The notes under the pieces were generated by a model. It had not been told where the DNA came from. It saw only the letters and a list, made by a program, of their open reading frames with translations, and did no database searches. Shown piece after piece: positions 47,561-58,857 of a stretch of DNA of 64,000 nucleotides. The DNA comes from Ophioderma brevispina (lineage: Eukaryota; Echinodermata; Ophiuroidea; Amphilepidida; Ophiodermatidae). Location: contig JAMKCH010035896.1 in NCBI GenBank assembly GCA_023653785.1, positions 1 through 64,000 of the forward strand. Reading direction: 5' to 3'. Position 1 is the stretch's first letter; every line of letters starts with the position of its first letter. Made by a program: the position numbers and the translations under genes.

Positions 47561-47839
47561 ACGTAATTTGTCACCACCCCTACCATGCTTACCATGCGTT
47601 TTTAAACAAATATATTCCAGCTGAATTAAAACGCCGGAAATATTAAAAAGATCCAACAAATCTGTGATCTAACCAACTGAGTACATTTGGCAATTGTGTT
47701 TGATTCCACTCTTTCCATCGGTTGATAACCTTCATGTAAAATCCACAAATTACGATATTCCACCAAATATGTAATGGTATCCATTTAGGTGAATTTTATT
47801 TTCAGAGCCCCGTGTACTGTTCCGACATAGAGGACAAAC

Positions 47840-49330
47840 CCCAAGGTCTATGCAGAAATTGCCTTATCCCTCCCGTTCGGTTTATTGTTAATCAGAAATA
47901 AACAGATGGAGGTATTATAGTTCCGACACCTCGCAGTATATGCAATTGATAAAGGAAGAAAAAGTGATGACCTAATACGGTGGTTTTTGTTCCTATTAGA
48001 AGTATTACTTCGAAATAATTCTTTATGTTCTACATGGTCTGCGAAATGCGATAGTAATGAGTCGGATATCTGCACTGAGGAAAATAGGTTAATTCTTACA
48101 ACATAATGTGATAGGTTGAAATATACATATAATCCTTTCCAGTATCGGGGACATAGGTTTCAATACGATTTTTATTAGTCTAGATCGCACGTACACAATA
48201 TGTGTTAGGGGTTTTTGAACATTTCCGAAAAATACTCGGTGTTTAAACATCGGAATTAAAAGATCAAAAAGAACGAAACATCCAACAAAAAATTGTAATC
48301 TACACCAACTGGGTTTTAAAATGATATGACACCATAAAAATTTACGTACTGGATTGACTTCCAAACGGCAAAAATCGTCTTTACAAAGCAACATTAGCAG
48401 TTAGGAATTCAGGTATGTATCGCGATTCTTTCATTAAACGTTAAAGTCTGACTCAGAGATTTCGAAATATTTATTTTGTGTGTATAAGGACAAATAGTCA
48501 ACTAGAAACAAAGATAGTAACCTAAAATTTGCACAATCCGAAATTTGAGGAGAATCGTATTTTCGTTTTCATGCCAGTAAACATCTTATGTGTCGTATTA
48601 CGTCCATAGGATACTGTGTATGACAAAATTCCGGATCCGGCATTTATAACAAATTGTGATTTTTATTATGAAGGAATCGAATTTTAAGCTTAGCAATTTC
48701 ACACAGGATTAGTATATGACAAACATTATGTACATGCAAAAAAAAGATTTTTGGAAATTGAGTGCGCCTCCTCAGGAAATCTCCAAGTCGGCCTGAATTA
48801 TGCAATAGGTTGAAATGAAATAGCTCCTCTCCATGGATCAAGCAATGACTTTCAAGATTGAAAACCGGTTTTCTAGCGCACACAACGAATATTAACGGAT
48901 AATTTTTGTCAAGCCTTACCAAGCAAACTATGGTTTTAACTAAGGTCAGTCTAGCTGAATTAAAATCGAAAAAAATTAACATCCAAAAGAATCGGTTAAA
49001 TCTAAACCAACTGGGTTTTAACTTAAATAGCGAGACATCAACGTGTAAGTAAGGTCTTCCGACGGCACAGATCGTCTTTACAAAGCACTTTAGCCGGTAG
49101 GCATTCGGCATGTATTCCCGATCTTTCCACATTCCCGACCACATTCTTTTGGGCTTTCGGGCTTGCTTAAAGCGTAAAACAAACAGAATAGTTCTCGATA
49201 TCATTCAAACTCGATTAATGAGGCAAAGGTGCTGTATATGGCTTAAAATATTTTCTCAAAAAATAAGTCATTTCGAGAAAGGAAATAATGATGCACGGAA
49301 TTTAAAAAGGAATTTGACAAAACTCATCCT
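47840..49330 (+). repeat. repeat family D, copy 2, with two tail motifs
   Basis: The body (47840-48220) matches copies 1 and 3 (TCTGCGAAATG, AATAGGTTAATTCTTAC, TAGGTTGAAAT, CTAGATCGCA). The tail motif (CCAACTGGGTTTTAA, CGGCACAGATCGTCTTTACA, TAGGCATTCGGCATGTATT) occurs twice, near 48302-48400 in diverged form and at 49005-49150. Related tails occur at 29745, 45715 and 54035, linking this family to the end of unit R. Seen in five places, the tail is the most conserved non-coding word set in the window. Confidence 0.65.
48644..49204 (-). other. 186-codon open frame inside repeat family D
   Basis: This is the longest open frame in the window, starting at an ATG. It reads through the conserved tail motif of family D (peptide CFVKTICAVGRPYLHVDV, then LKPSWFRFNRFFWMLIFF). 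The same tail gives similar peptides in other copies on the same strand (FVKMRCSVGRTYINFDV near 29800; FVKTICAVG with stops near 54080), but the opposite strand is also partly open and the other copies contain stops or frameshifts. The composition is strongly Phe/Leu/Lys/Arg, as expected for AT-rich DNA. No domain is recognised. I lean towards a chance frame in a conserved repeat rather than a gene. Confidence 0.2.
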
Positions 49331-49639
49331 ATAAAAATAATGCAATTTTGGTTAAAACTTGAGCATTTGAACATTCTACCAAAACACGTTAACCCGTAGG
49401 AAAGTTTGTTCAAATGAAAGTTACCCCCCTACTTATTCACAAAATATTGGAATGCAAAAGCTATCATTCATAGATTTGGATTCAGAGGTCAAGTGGCCTA
49501 GAAAAAGCCAACATTTAGTGCAGCATTTTTCAAGGTCATTACAAGGTTTATGGTTCTAATAAAACCATAATTATTGATTATCACACACGAAATCCATATA
49601 TATAAATCAATTCCTTATCTGCCAGATAACGCTGTACTT

Positions 49640-50090
49640 ACATAGCTTGCAAGACATCAGAGCCCACACCGCTGTTATAATTTCTAATTAGGGTGCACAT
49701 TTCGAGTTTAATTTAGGCTACTGGCCATAGCTTCAATCAGCCACAAGGGGCTAAAATTATTCTTAAGCTTCCTGTCAATGGCTTCCTACAAAAAGTTTGA
49801 CCTTACCGAAAGGTGTGTGTGGCATCATGTCTTGAATGGCTCAGCCAACTGGTGTTGAAGTCTAAATAAACACCAGAAATTAAACGTGAGCGTGCTTATT
49901 AAGATGCGCGCGTCTTCTTGTTTGATCCCAATTTGTGAACAGAAAAAAAATCATATTGTCACATATATAGATTGACCTGTTTTGCAATAATTACCTGGAC
50001 CTATGGTAAAACCACTTTTTTTTGCGGCCATAACCCGTGATGACAACCCATAGCTTAAAAATAAGCAACTCCGTTGTTCTTTACTATCGT
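49640..50090 (+). repeat. duplicated flank E, copy 1
   Basis: Aligns with 55320-55860: TTTCTAGTTTAATTTAGGCT-type words, CCATAGC-TTCAAT, GACCT-TACCGAAAG-TGT, AAACACCAGAAATTAAAC versus AAACATTTCCAGAAATTAAAC, and GGCCATAACCCGTG. With family D copies 2 and 3, this makes 47.8-50.1 kb and 53.5-55.9 kb a diverged direct segmental duplication about 5.7 kb apart. Confidence 0.65.
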
Positions 50091-51735
50091 AGATTTGAAA
50101 TTAAGCGCGACTTCTTGCATATTTCCAGGAGTGGATATGATATGAGGTTTAATCCTTGGTGATGTGGACAAGACGAGGCCTTCTTGTTATTAGTTTTTAC
50201 AAAGGGTATGTTTGTAATGATAAAAAAAAAACCTAATGCATTGTTGGCAGGGAGGGCAACGCACCTGACCCTGCCTTGGTTCAGGGGACATTGCTCCTAG
50301 ATCTAACAACCTTAAATCTAATGACGTGTTTATTTTAATGATTGCAATCTAGATATACTTCCATAGTGTTGAAAAACTAAACGAAATCGACCTGAAAAAT
50401 AAGCCAGATAGGCAAATTTTGAAGCACACCTCTTTTCCTCCATACAAGGGGATTTCATACGTTAAGCAAGAATAATGTACGATATAAGGCGGATATCAAT
50501 ACCAAAAGTACATGAGGCCCTTGCTATCCTTGTTTAAGTGATTTATGAAGCCCTAATCTCCTTTATGTCCTCAAAAGGAATGACATGTTCCCAACAAAAT
50601 CTGATGTGTAAGAAACGGGTTTTCCACGCTATACTTTTTTTGTAATCAAGGTATAGATACACAGTATGCCCAATAAGGGTCTCAACTCTTAGCAATATCC
50701 TTACAATGTGGACGATTTTGTTTCTTGCTCTGCAACAGGTGATTGGGTTTGGATTGGTCATATCAGTTGGCACAATGATATAAATAGTTTCATTGATTCA
50801 AGAAAATGTAACATTTATTACGTTAAATTGACAACGGCATCATGATATTGTACATTCTCACAAACATAAGTTTAATGTGTGTAAATCCCATAGGAATGGA
50901 GAAAAAAGGGGTGTGCTTACAAAACCCACCATACCTAGCGTATTTTTCAGTAGATTTCTTCCATTTTTTCAACACATGAAAGTATATTAGATGTGTTTTA
51001 TAAAAAAATAAATCTATGATATAGTGATTGCATTAAGGTCAAGATCATCTTTAATCCTTGCACATTTTTTTATTCACGTAGTATATGTATATACAGGCAT
51101 CACAAGTCCTAAGTTCCCCCTACATTATTCTTAATTAATGAAATAGAAATGCATGATTTAACAAAATACCAAATGCAAATGACAGAAGATGCTCTTCTGC
51201 CTATCTTGTAAGAAAATTATAGAAATCCAATCACGCATACTAAAACGAACCTCATTTGAATGAAAAAGTGCCAATAAAAAACGTGCAGTAATAGCATTGC
51301 TCCAATGTACTGGTTTGAGTGAACCTGCAAGGCAGGGTCGACTTTCATTAATTAATAATTTTACCTTACAAGAGTTTCCTTGTTTAAAACGATATTTTAC
51401 TAAAACCAAATGCAATCTTAGTAATCAAACAGATAATTACAGACCTTTTAATACAAATTTGACAAAGAAAATGCACATAAATGTAACATTTGGAGAACGA
51501 CCCAATTTTTAAAAAATCAAAGAACCAAAGCATTTTTGTTTATTATATATGTTCACACATACATGTAAGTAAACAAAAATTAGTAACATTAAAATTATTT
51601 CGCGGACGTTACTAAACCTTTGCTGTACAAACTCTATGGAAAATGACGTGTATTTTACAACACCCGTAAAAAATACGGGATTCCCTAAAACTACATGTTT
51701 TGTGTTAATTATATGTAATTTGGAAAAGTGGTTCA
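50091..51735. other. intergenic, nothing firm
   Basis: Small frames (50543-50773 and 51158-51415 minus, 51297-51512 plus) are unsupported. The plus frame at 51297 has ordinary residues (LSEPARQGRLSLINNF) but no domain or splice context. Confidence 0.4.
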
Positions 51736-51781
51736 CCCCCCCCCCCCCCCCCCCCCCCCCTTTTTTTTTTTTTTTTTTTTT
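51736..51781. repeat. C25-T21 homopyrimidine block
   Basis: Two pure homopolymers back to back, the complement-type counterpart of the G-A-G block at 20576. They create the poly-Pro/poly-Phe run in the plus frame 51636-51899. The length is unreliable in any assembly. Confidence 0.9.
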
Positions 51782-51850
51782 AGTAATGCTTAAACTGCAA
51801 AAGTTAGAATATTTGTGCAATTATGTGAGGATACTTATTGTATACAAGCT

Positions 51851-52691
51851 GTTGAAGGGACCTGGCAGGATAAGCAGAGGGAAGCGCCCTCAGTTTTGAC
51901 ATTGCGTTATCTGGTAACCATTTTCACAAATCATATAACTTTAAATGTGAAGTTTTCTTATCCGAACTTTGAAAAACATGAAATGTTTTGAAGAAAATGG
52001 CAATTTTAAAGGAATGCTTCAATGGGAAATCGAATTTTTATTATACAATCCTCCCCCCAAGAACGGGAAATATACTTATTATGCTTATTTGAATTGATAA
52101 TATCTATCTACCCTGTAAGTGGCTTTCCCGTTCTTGGGGGGAAAGGGTTCAATTTAAACAATTTCTCCATCGAGGGTGCATAAAATAGAAAAGAAGAGCA
52201 TAAACTATATATTCCAAAGCATAATAGCTTCGTGCTTACTCTACCAGAACAAAATGCACTGTATACCAGAACTCACTTGTATTGTTATTCATGAACAAAA
52301 CTTTGCACAAGAATAAGTATTTTGTAATAGTCCAACAGATTTTCCCTGAGCTCTGAACCATAGTCAAATGACCACTTCTGTAGAGTAACTCTGATCATCA
52401 ATGAAAGACCTGTTGCAAAATATCATGAATATAAATCTCAAGTGAGATTTTGAAGTAGTATGAATTATCTACAGTTGTGGGTTTGCTACTGAGATCTCAA
52501 CCCCCTCCCCCTTCCAATTTAGAGTTTTTACATTTTTTTAGCTTGTTATGGCAATTTTAGAGGAAATCATGAATACCTCATGAAAACCGAGTCTTATGTA
52601 CACGCAATATCGCAAAATGACAATTCATCAGCTAAGTTACAAACTATTGAAGGCGCTTCTCTCTGCTTATCCTGCCAGGGCCATTTTTCAA
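51851..52691. mobile_element. TIR element of about 840 bp
   Basis: Left CCTGGCAGGATAAGCAGAGG followed by GAAGCGCCCTCA faces, in inverse, right TGAAGGCGCTTCTCTCTGC followed by TTATCCTGCCAGGG. The TIR is about 40 bp with few mismatches, starting near GTTGAAGGGACC and ending near CATTTTTCAAC. The interior has no readable transposase and holds a perfect hairpin (52053-52141). The C-T block lies 70 bp outside the left end. Confidence 0.7.
52053..52141. repeat. 18-bp perfect inverted repeat (hairpin)
   Basis: CCCCCCAAGAACGGGAAA and TTTCCCGTTCTTGGGGGG pair without a mismatch around 53 bases. This is either a smaller element nested in 51851-52691 or an internal structural arm. Confidence 0.85.
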
Positions 52692-52926
52692 CCTCAAAGA
52701 AAGGCCATTTTTTAAAACTTTTAAACAGAACTTTTGTTTAAATTTCTTACTTTTTATTGAATATCAAATCAACTTGCGAGTCCGCATGAACAACATAATT
52801 GATTGTGATAAGTCTAACCAAAACAGTACGTGTGACATGTTTGAGCGTCAAATTTTGATGGGACGGAAACCTGATGTACGTACGGTTGTGCAGAAAGATG
52901 ACTGAAGAAAGCAAGGACATGGAGCA

Positions 52927-53466
52927 TTAACCTTGTCTTACCAGGGGGGTGTTACACCCCATCCCTAGTGAACTTTCCTCATGTACGCTAAAATGCCAAA
53001 GGCTTTCGTAAAGATTCCAGGTAATCATTTCTCTTTCCGGTCATTTTGGCGAATAAAATATGAACGTAACACCTTCACCGGGGTTAGGGTATGCCATAAA
53101 ATCGAAGGGTAGGGAAATGGTAATCACCCCCTCTTGGTTACCCATGTTACAAAAAAAGGAAACTTGCGTCATCCCCCCTGGCAAGATGGCAGTCTGGAAC
53201 ATGACTTCAGATGACCTTTGACCTTGGTCCATGACCTTTGACATCATCCACACATGAAGGAACCCCTATTGCACCTTAACCCCAAGTCTGGTTTAAATCG
53301 GACTTAAACTTTTCGAAGGAGACGCGAAAAACGAAAAACCTAACCAAAACCTAACCAAACTGGAACACACATACACACACACACATACGGACATTCGCAC
53401 CCTCGCAATATCCCCCTCTGCTTTTCAAGCCAGGGGGATAAAAAGGCTTGGTAAGACGAGGGTGAA
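52927..53466 (+). mobile_element. TTAA-CCCTCG element, copy 2 (both ends present)
   Basis: It begins TTAACCTTGTCTTACCAGG and ends CTTGGTAAGACGAGGGTGAA, a TIR of about 18 bp with two mismatches. The right TTAA has become TGAA. Length is 540 bp. Its body matches copy 1 (23407-24030) and its first bases match 61198. A (CA)n run lies at 53365-53388, and the words AACCTAACCAAAACCTAACC occur at 53337. It is non-coding. A TTAA target plus CCC tips is the piggyBac hallmark (family knowledge), but the transposase source is not in this window. Confidence 0.7.
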
Positions 53467-53539
53467 CCCTTCCCCCATCGGACATTCGGGGCGACGTATT
53501 CAAACTCGAATGCACTTAAGTGTTTCAAGACATTTGGCG

Positions 53540-54260
53540 AGGATTGTAGGCTATAATGAGGAGCTTCTTATTCCTCCGTGGTATTATTTTATTCAGCAAT
53601 ATGCAGGCGTAGGTGTTACAGTTCGGGCACATCGATACAGTATACGCATTGATAAAGATCATAATATGAAGAAATTGTGGTGACCCGAGGTGATCTTGTT
53701 CTTTATTATAATTTTTTTTTTATCGAGATACTTTTTTTTCTTTCCTATATGTCTGCGAAATGGCAGGTAACAGTCTGCTATCTGCCCTCAGAAAATAGGT
53801 TAATTCTTACACAATAATTGCTGATAGGTTGAAATTACAATATAATCTCTCCAGGTATAGGGAATAGCTTTCAATACTGAACCGATTTTCTTAGCCTAGA
53901 TCGCATACATGATATATTAAAGGGGTGTTTTTGAACATGTCGCATACTTTCAGAAAATACTTGTGGGTTTTAAACAAACCAAGGATCATTACAACAAAAG
54001 AACTAAACATCCAACAAAAATCTGTTAATCTAAACCAACTGGGTTTTAAACTGGGTAATAAGACATCAAAATTTACCTAAGGACTTCCGACGGCACAGAT
54101 CGTCTTTACAAAGAAACTTTAGTCGTTAGGCATTGAGCATGTATTCGCGATATTTGCATATTCGACGAATTCTTTTGGGCTCTAGCTTTTGCTTAAACAT
54201 AATACATAAGATATCATAGGAGCTCATTTAATGAGGCAAGGTGAAGCACTGTGGATTTTG
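53540..54260 (+). repeat. repeat family D, copy 3
   Basis: Aligns with copy 1 over the first 350 bp and with copy 2 over both body and tail (CCAACTGGGTTTTAAACTGGG, CGGCACAGATCGTCTTTACA, TCTTTTGGGCT). It begins about 75 bp after the end of the TTAA-CCCTCG element. Confidence 0.65.
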
Positions 54261-54505
54261 GCAAAAGTCGTCCTATTAAAGCTCATCCCTGTGTGCGTGC
54301 AGTCAACTATAATCGCTTATACTCGCTTAGATTGTTTTTAAAAAATCCAAAATATATTTTAATGACAATATTAGGAATCAGCGTGTAAAATGCATTCAAC
54401 TGAGTCCAAACAAGCCTAGTCTTATTGCAGTGTTTTGTGTAATGAACGCAGTAGTTTGTGTAATGAATATTTGTATTTTCTCGAAAACATTTCTACATTA
54501 GGCCA

Positions 54506-55238
54506 ATGAAAGTCAATGTTATGTTTCCCGTAACAATTTTTGCAAATCATAATGAGGCAACTCTTTCATTTTTCAGTATTCATTATGCCTAATTTTGAAT
54601 AAACAGCAATTTCACCAACCTTCAGCGTGCTATAATAGTTAAAATATTGTGTCAAACTGCCACCATACATTTAAAAATAGTTTTGTAACTGTTCTTTGGT
54701 TTAAATCTACTAAAATCACATTCACAATATGTGATCACAAGAAGAAACCTTGATATTTTCTTTAAAATACAAAATAATGAACTTTTTAGAGATTTCAGCA
54801 TCTCAAATGCTAGACTGTCCCACAGTCTCGGCTCTGTCTTCGGATTCAGGGCACAGTAGGTTCAATTAACATAAAATCAAACTTAGTTTTTTATTTGTTT
54901 TGTATATACATTGAATGCATGGTGTAGATGAGTGCAATTCCAAATAAATAAATAAAATCCTAAAAAAACATCAGGCTGGGCCCTCCTGCACCCTTGGGCA
55001 TCGGTCCTTTTAATACTGTGCTGCCACCATTTTTACCAATGGCCGCCCATACGCCCTCATCCGAACCAACTTGTCCACTGATTAACAAAATTCAAAATAC
55101 CACTCGCACGCCTGACTCAGCGAGATTGTAGTCTTCATTACCAGTCGTTTATACCACAGACCCTGAGAGGGTCTACTCAAATGCGGGCAGAAAATCATAA
55201 CGCGGGCGGGTTACGGGAAACATAACATCGACTTTCAT
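54506..55238. mobile_element. TIR element of about 730 bp
   Basis: ATGAAAGTCAATGTTATG plus TTTCCCGTAAC (54506-54534) is matched in inverse at 55210-55238 with one mismatch in 29. The interior has an AAATAAATAAATAAAATCC word followed by A7 at 54941, resembling a polyadenylated 3' end of a retro-derived piece, and otherwise no frame. It lies within the 5.7-kb-offset duplication, and the other copy (49330-49640) has no counterpart, so it looks like an insertion. Confidence 0.65.
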
Positions 55239-55319
55239 ACGCCTTATACAAGTTCAATATGTATCCATCGCATTACTTATCAGAACCAGATAAGCTGTAC
55301 TAAGTTGTACTACCTAGCT

Positions 55320-55860
55320 CTGCCCGCAATCAAGGCCATTATCTGCCGTTCTAATTCAAGTGTAACATTTCTAGTTTAATTTAGGCTCTGACCATAGCCT
55401 TCAATTAGGCAAATGAGCTAACTCTTGCTACAGCTTCATGTCACAAACTGGCCTCCTGCCAAAATGGTTGATAATGACCTCTACCGAAAGATGTTTGTGT
55501 AGCATTCGTGGAATTGTATTTGTAAAGGACAGAACCGGATGGTGAACGTTTAAGGCGATGCAAAATCTATTATCGTTTCTACTATCAAAACCGCAACTTT
55601 GTTTCCCACGATATTTGGTGTTGAGTATAATTTAAGTAGAGAACACGATATACAAACATCGGAACAAGCATCTTTAATAAACATTTCCAGAAATTAAACT
55701 CGGTGCGTGTACTTGTGCACTAATGATGCATTCTTTTTGCTTGTGTATAAATTCCTAAAGTTGTCTAACATCCTGAGTATGGTAGGCCATTGAGGCCATA
55801 ACCTGTGGGGACAATTCATAGCTAAAATAAACAACCAGTTGCTTCTCTCATAACGCTAAT
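55320..55860 (+). repeat. duplicated flank E, copy 2
   Basis: Diverged copy of 49640-50090, interrupted by a fragment of MITE M1 (55560-55679) that copy 1 lacks. Confidence 0.65.
55560..55679 (+). mobile_element. MITE family M1, copy 3 (right-end fragment)
   Basis: It matches the right third of 12711-13056: TTATCGTTTCTACTATCAAA, GCAACTTTGTTTCCCACG, AGTAGAGAACACGATA, and the tip ATCGGAACAAGCATCTTTAA. The left two thirds are absent. Confidence 0.7.
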
Positions 55861-56639
55861 CTCATATGTATAGAAAATAAAACAACACGTTGCTTTTATA
55901 TTGGTAACGCGTTGTATAGGGCCTGGACTTTAATTTGCCCTCCAGATCATGCAAGCATGCGAAGAATACAATACATGCACTTGGTTCACCTGACCATTTC
56001 AGATTTTTCTGCAGGTGATTCTTTTGTATTTTCTGCACGCTCGGGTTATTCTGGAGGACAGGTCTGGCCAAGTTAACCTATTGACCTCCCGTGAAATTGC
56101 CTATGGCTGCAACTGGTGTCAGATCACTAGAGACGTTTAAATGCCACGCGCGATGCGTGTACACAAAACGTGAAATTATTTTGTTCATTTGATTCATGAA
56201 CAAAAGAATTCCACATTCCATGCACAAATAAACGCTTTGCGCACGGTTTCTGAACAACATTATTATTAGGTCTATTTTAAACACCGAACGCAGGTTTCGT
56301 CTGCGGTTGCGGTTTGTGAATGTGGACAAAGGTCACGAGGTCACACAACAAGGTCGCCAACATGTGAGAATTATTGTATCTAGGTGTCATGAAAATCGAG
56401 CGTCAAATGTGGATACACCAAGCAATTTGGTAATTCAGACCATTCGGGTGCATGTCCTCTAGTGAACTCTAGATGACCTTTGACCCCATTCAGGAGATAA
56501 ACCAAGGACCAGTACAAGCAAAATGTCATGTATGTGGAGTAGGCAATTATGTTTAGGGTTAACATTTTACCACATACGGATACATATCCACACAGATACA
56601 CAGACAGATAGAGAGACACCGTTTCTCTGAGATTTTGGC
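55861..56639. other. intergenic, nothing recognised
   Basis: Minus frames 55862-56071, 56078-56329 and 56380-56670 are 69-96 codons long with no motif. The words CACACAGATACACAGACAGATAG near 56589 look microsatellite-like. Confidence 0.4.
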
Positions 56640-57175
56640 CCAAAATTATGCTCCAGGACCATATGGTCATGGAGCATAAATTTGAAGAAACATTCTGAAG
56701 GTCCGTTCAGACTTCCACTGCACTACAGTGCAGTGTGTTGCATAGCCTGGATATCAGTCTCTGTCCATACTGCAATGCAGTACTGCAACAAAGTTAAATC
56801 TTTTAATTGCATTGCAGTGGGTTGCATCAGTTGCAGCAGGGAAAGTGATCAATGCGGTATTGATGAAAGTATGAATGGACCTTAATTCAAATATGGCAAA
56901 TACGCTCCTGGAGCAGTATTCCACTTAGAATATTTCTCCACTGCTCCAGGAGCATATTTGGCATATGCTCCTGCAGCATTGTACATTCAAATATGCTTCA
57001 GTAGCATATTTCTCCAATCTTTTGGAAATATATTTCTCCAGATTATTTATGCTCCAGGAGCATAGTCAAATATGCTTCTGGAGCATATTTAACTTTTTCA
57101 AGATTTGTTTATGGTCCAGGAACATGGTCCTGGGCCATATGCTCCTGGAGCATAATTTCTGGCCAAAATCTCATA
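56640..57175. repeat. palindrome cluster built on ATGCTCCAGGAGCAT
   Basis: The palindrome GCTCCAGGAGC or its swap GCTCCTGGAGC occurs at 56904, 56943, 57051 and 57141. Degenerate versions occur at 56648 (CTCCAGGACCATATGGTCATGGAG), 56966, 56993, 57074 and 57112. The outer ends are inverted: GAGATTTTGGCCCAAAATTA near 56631 and the complement of TAATTTCTGGCCAAAATCTC near 57153. The unit therefore resembles a foldback element filled with palindromic repeats. A separate MITE (56698-56883) is nested in its left part. Confidence 0.7.
56698..56883. mobile_element. 186-bp MITE nested in the palindrome cluster
   Basis: The ends AAGGTCCGTTCAGACTTC and the complement of GAAAGTATGAATGGACCTT form a TIR of about 18 bp with three mismatches. 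The interior is made of TGCA/CTGCAATGCAG-type palindromic words (CACTGCACTACAGTGCAGTG). No clear target duplication is visible. It is non-coding. Confidence 0.7.
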
Positions 57176-58713
57176 GAAGCCAGACACCATACCTGAGCAA
57201 TCCCTATGTGCCCTCTTGCAGACGAAAACAAAACAAATCTAACAAATAGTTTATTTTTATTTAAAAATCTGGTTTTAATCGTTCAATCAACATTAAATAG
57301 AGATGAGTAAAGCCCTAAAAGCCATGGAAATCAAAATTATTATATTATATAGATGAATTACAAGTACGTTGCTTCAACTCCCGTGGCACTCCATCCCAAT
57401 TGTGCTTTTGAATATATCAGTCATTGTGTGAAATTAGTAAAGTGGGACTTATTCTCCCTAAAAGAGAATATTTGGGGATTTACTCTACAAATGCGATACA
57501 CAGCAACTACACTGGACCAACATTAATGCTTCCTTTAAAGACAAAAGGTATTTTACAGTTCGTTTGGTCAACTCCAAATAAACCGTGAGAAGAGCAGAAT
57601 TAAGACAGCCAGTTTGTAATATGGTAATCAACCCTAGCCAGGTCACATACGTCCACTGGTGTTTGAAATGGGAACCCAATGCACACACTAATCTCACCGT
57701 AATCACTAGACTCGCTCTGCATCTTCCTATCAATGAAGTCTATATGAAATATTTATATCAGTGAACTATTACACTTCTATGTTTATCATTCCTTTCCAGT
57801 TCATTCTCTTGAGAAAATTCTAATTAAAGATTAAGCCTCAACCTCATACAGCAATAACATTATTAAATACGCTTAGGACACTTTGGGACTCGTGTCTCTT
57901 GTTTCTACTGCATCGAGTAATATGTGTCATCAAAATATGAAACTTGTTCTCCCGATTGGGCATTGTAATTACGTCTTTGCAAGTTGTGACCGGAATGTTT
58001 TGACTTCCGATTTCAATGTGTTTAAGTACAAACAGCATTTGATCACCAGGCGCCCCTTAGGTCCTGGTTTCCTTTCCAAATATCTTATTTTCAAAAAATA
58101 GTGCTAGGTAAATTTGTGTAAGGACGTATCACTTCATAGCAAGAATGGTCGGATTTTAGTATAGGAGAACTGTCTCGTCAAATGCCATAAAAGCAAACAC
58201 GCGCTAATAAAAGAAATTAAATTATATTTACTCCAGAAAGCCATGTTTGGAGATGACAAAATTTAAACAATGTACACCATGTACAATCCAGGTTTGAAGC
58301 CAAATATCTAACCTCAATTACCGTGTCAAGTTCCACAGCCTCGTCCCCCCGACTTACTCAAAAAAGTTGAGATTTTTATATCATCTGAACCGTTAACATT
58401 AGTAATCCATGTGTACAAAATCTTACGTGCAAATTCAGTCGTATCTGTAAGAAATTCGCAACGGACAGAAATTATTACAAAGTCGGGATCAGCTAAAAAG
58501 TTGTGAATAAGCCTTTCTCAAGGATATCTAGTTAACAATGAATAAACCAGAAGGTGCTGAAATCACAAAATGCACCTTTAAACTCCGATGTATTTGCCTT
58601 TACCTCGATGATACCTAACGCGAGCTCCAGGATGCCACAACGCGCACACACATGGATGTAAAACTCTCTTACACATACATACAATGAATTCATTACACTG
58701 CATGTGTTGATTC
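57176..58713. other. intergenic, no supported gene
   Basis: Frames at 57485-57733 (minus) and 57844-58101 (both strands) overlap and have no domain. No RNA gene is seen. Confidence 0.4.
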
Positions 58714-58857
58714 AAAAGGAAACAGCCCTTTCTATTGAGTTAAATGTTAGAAAAAGTTGAGTACACTGTATAAAGCAAATGTTTTAGCCAACAATGTGTA
58801 AGCTCAACTCGTCTTTGACTGAAATTTTACTCAACAGAATGGGTCGTTTCCTTTAAT
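58714..58857. mobile_element. 144-bp foldback MITE
   Basis: Left AAAAGGAAACAGCCCTTTCT followed by ATTGAGTTAAAT faces, in inverse, right ATTTTACTCAACAGAATGGG followed by TCGTTTCCTTT. A second inner inverted pair (AGTTGAGTACAC and GTGTAAGCTCAACT) gives a two-step hairpin. Confidence 0.75.

Noticed and set aside
51636..51899. 87-codon plus frame with Pro and Phe runs
   Set aside because: The runs are the translation of the C25-T21 homopolymer block.
52927..53466. TAACC/AACCTAACC words as interstitial telomere repeat
   Set aside because: Only two to three irregular AACCTAACC words inside a TIR element, not a telomeric array.
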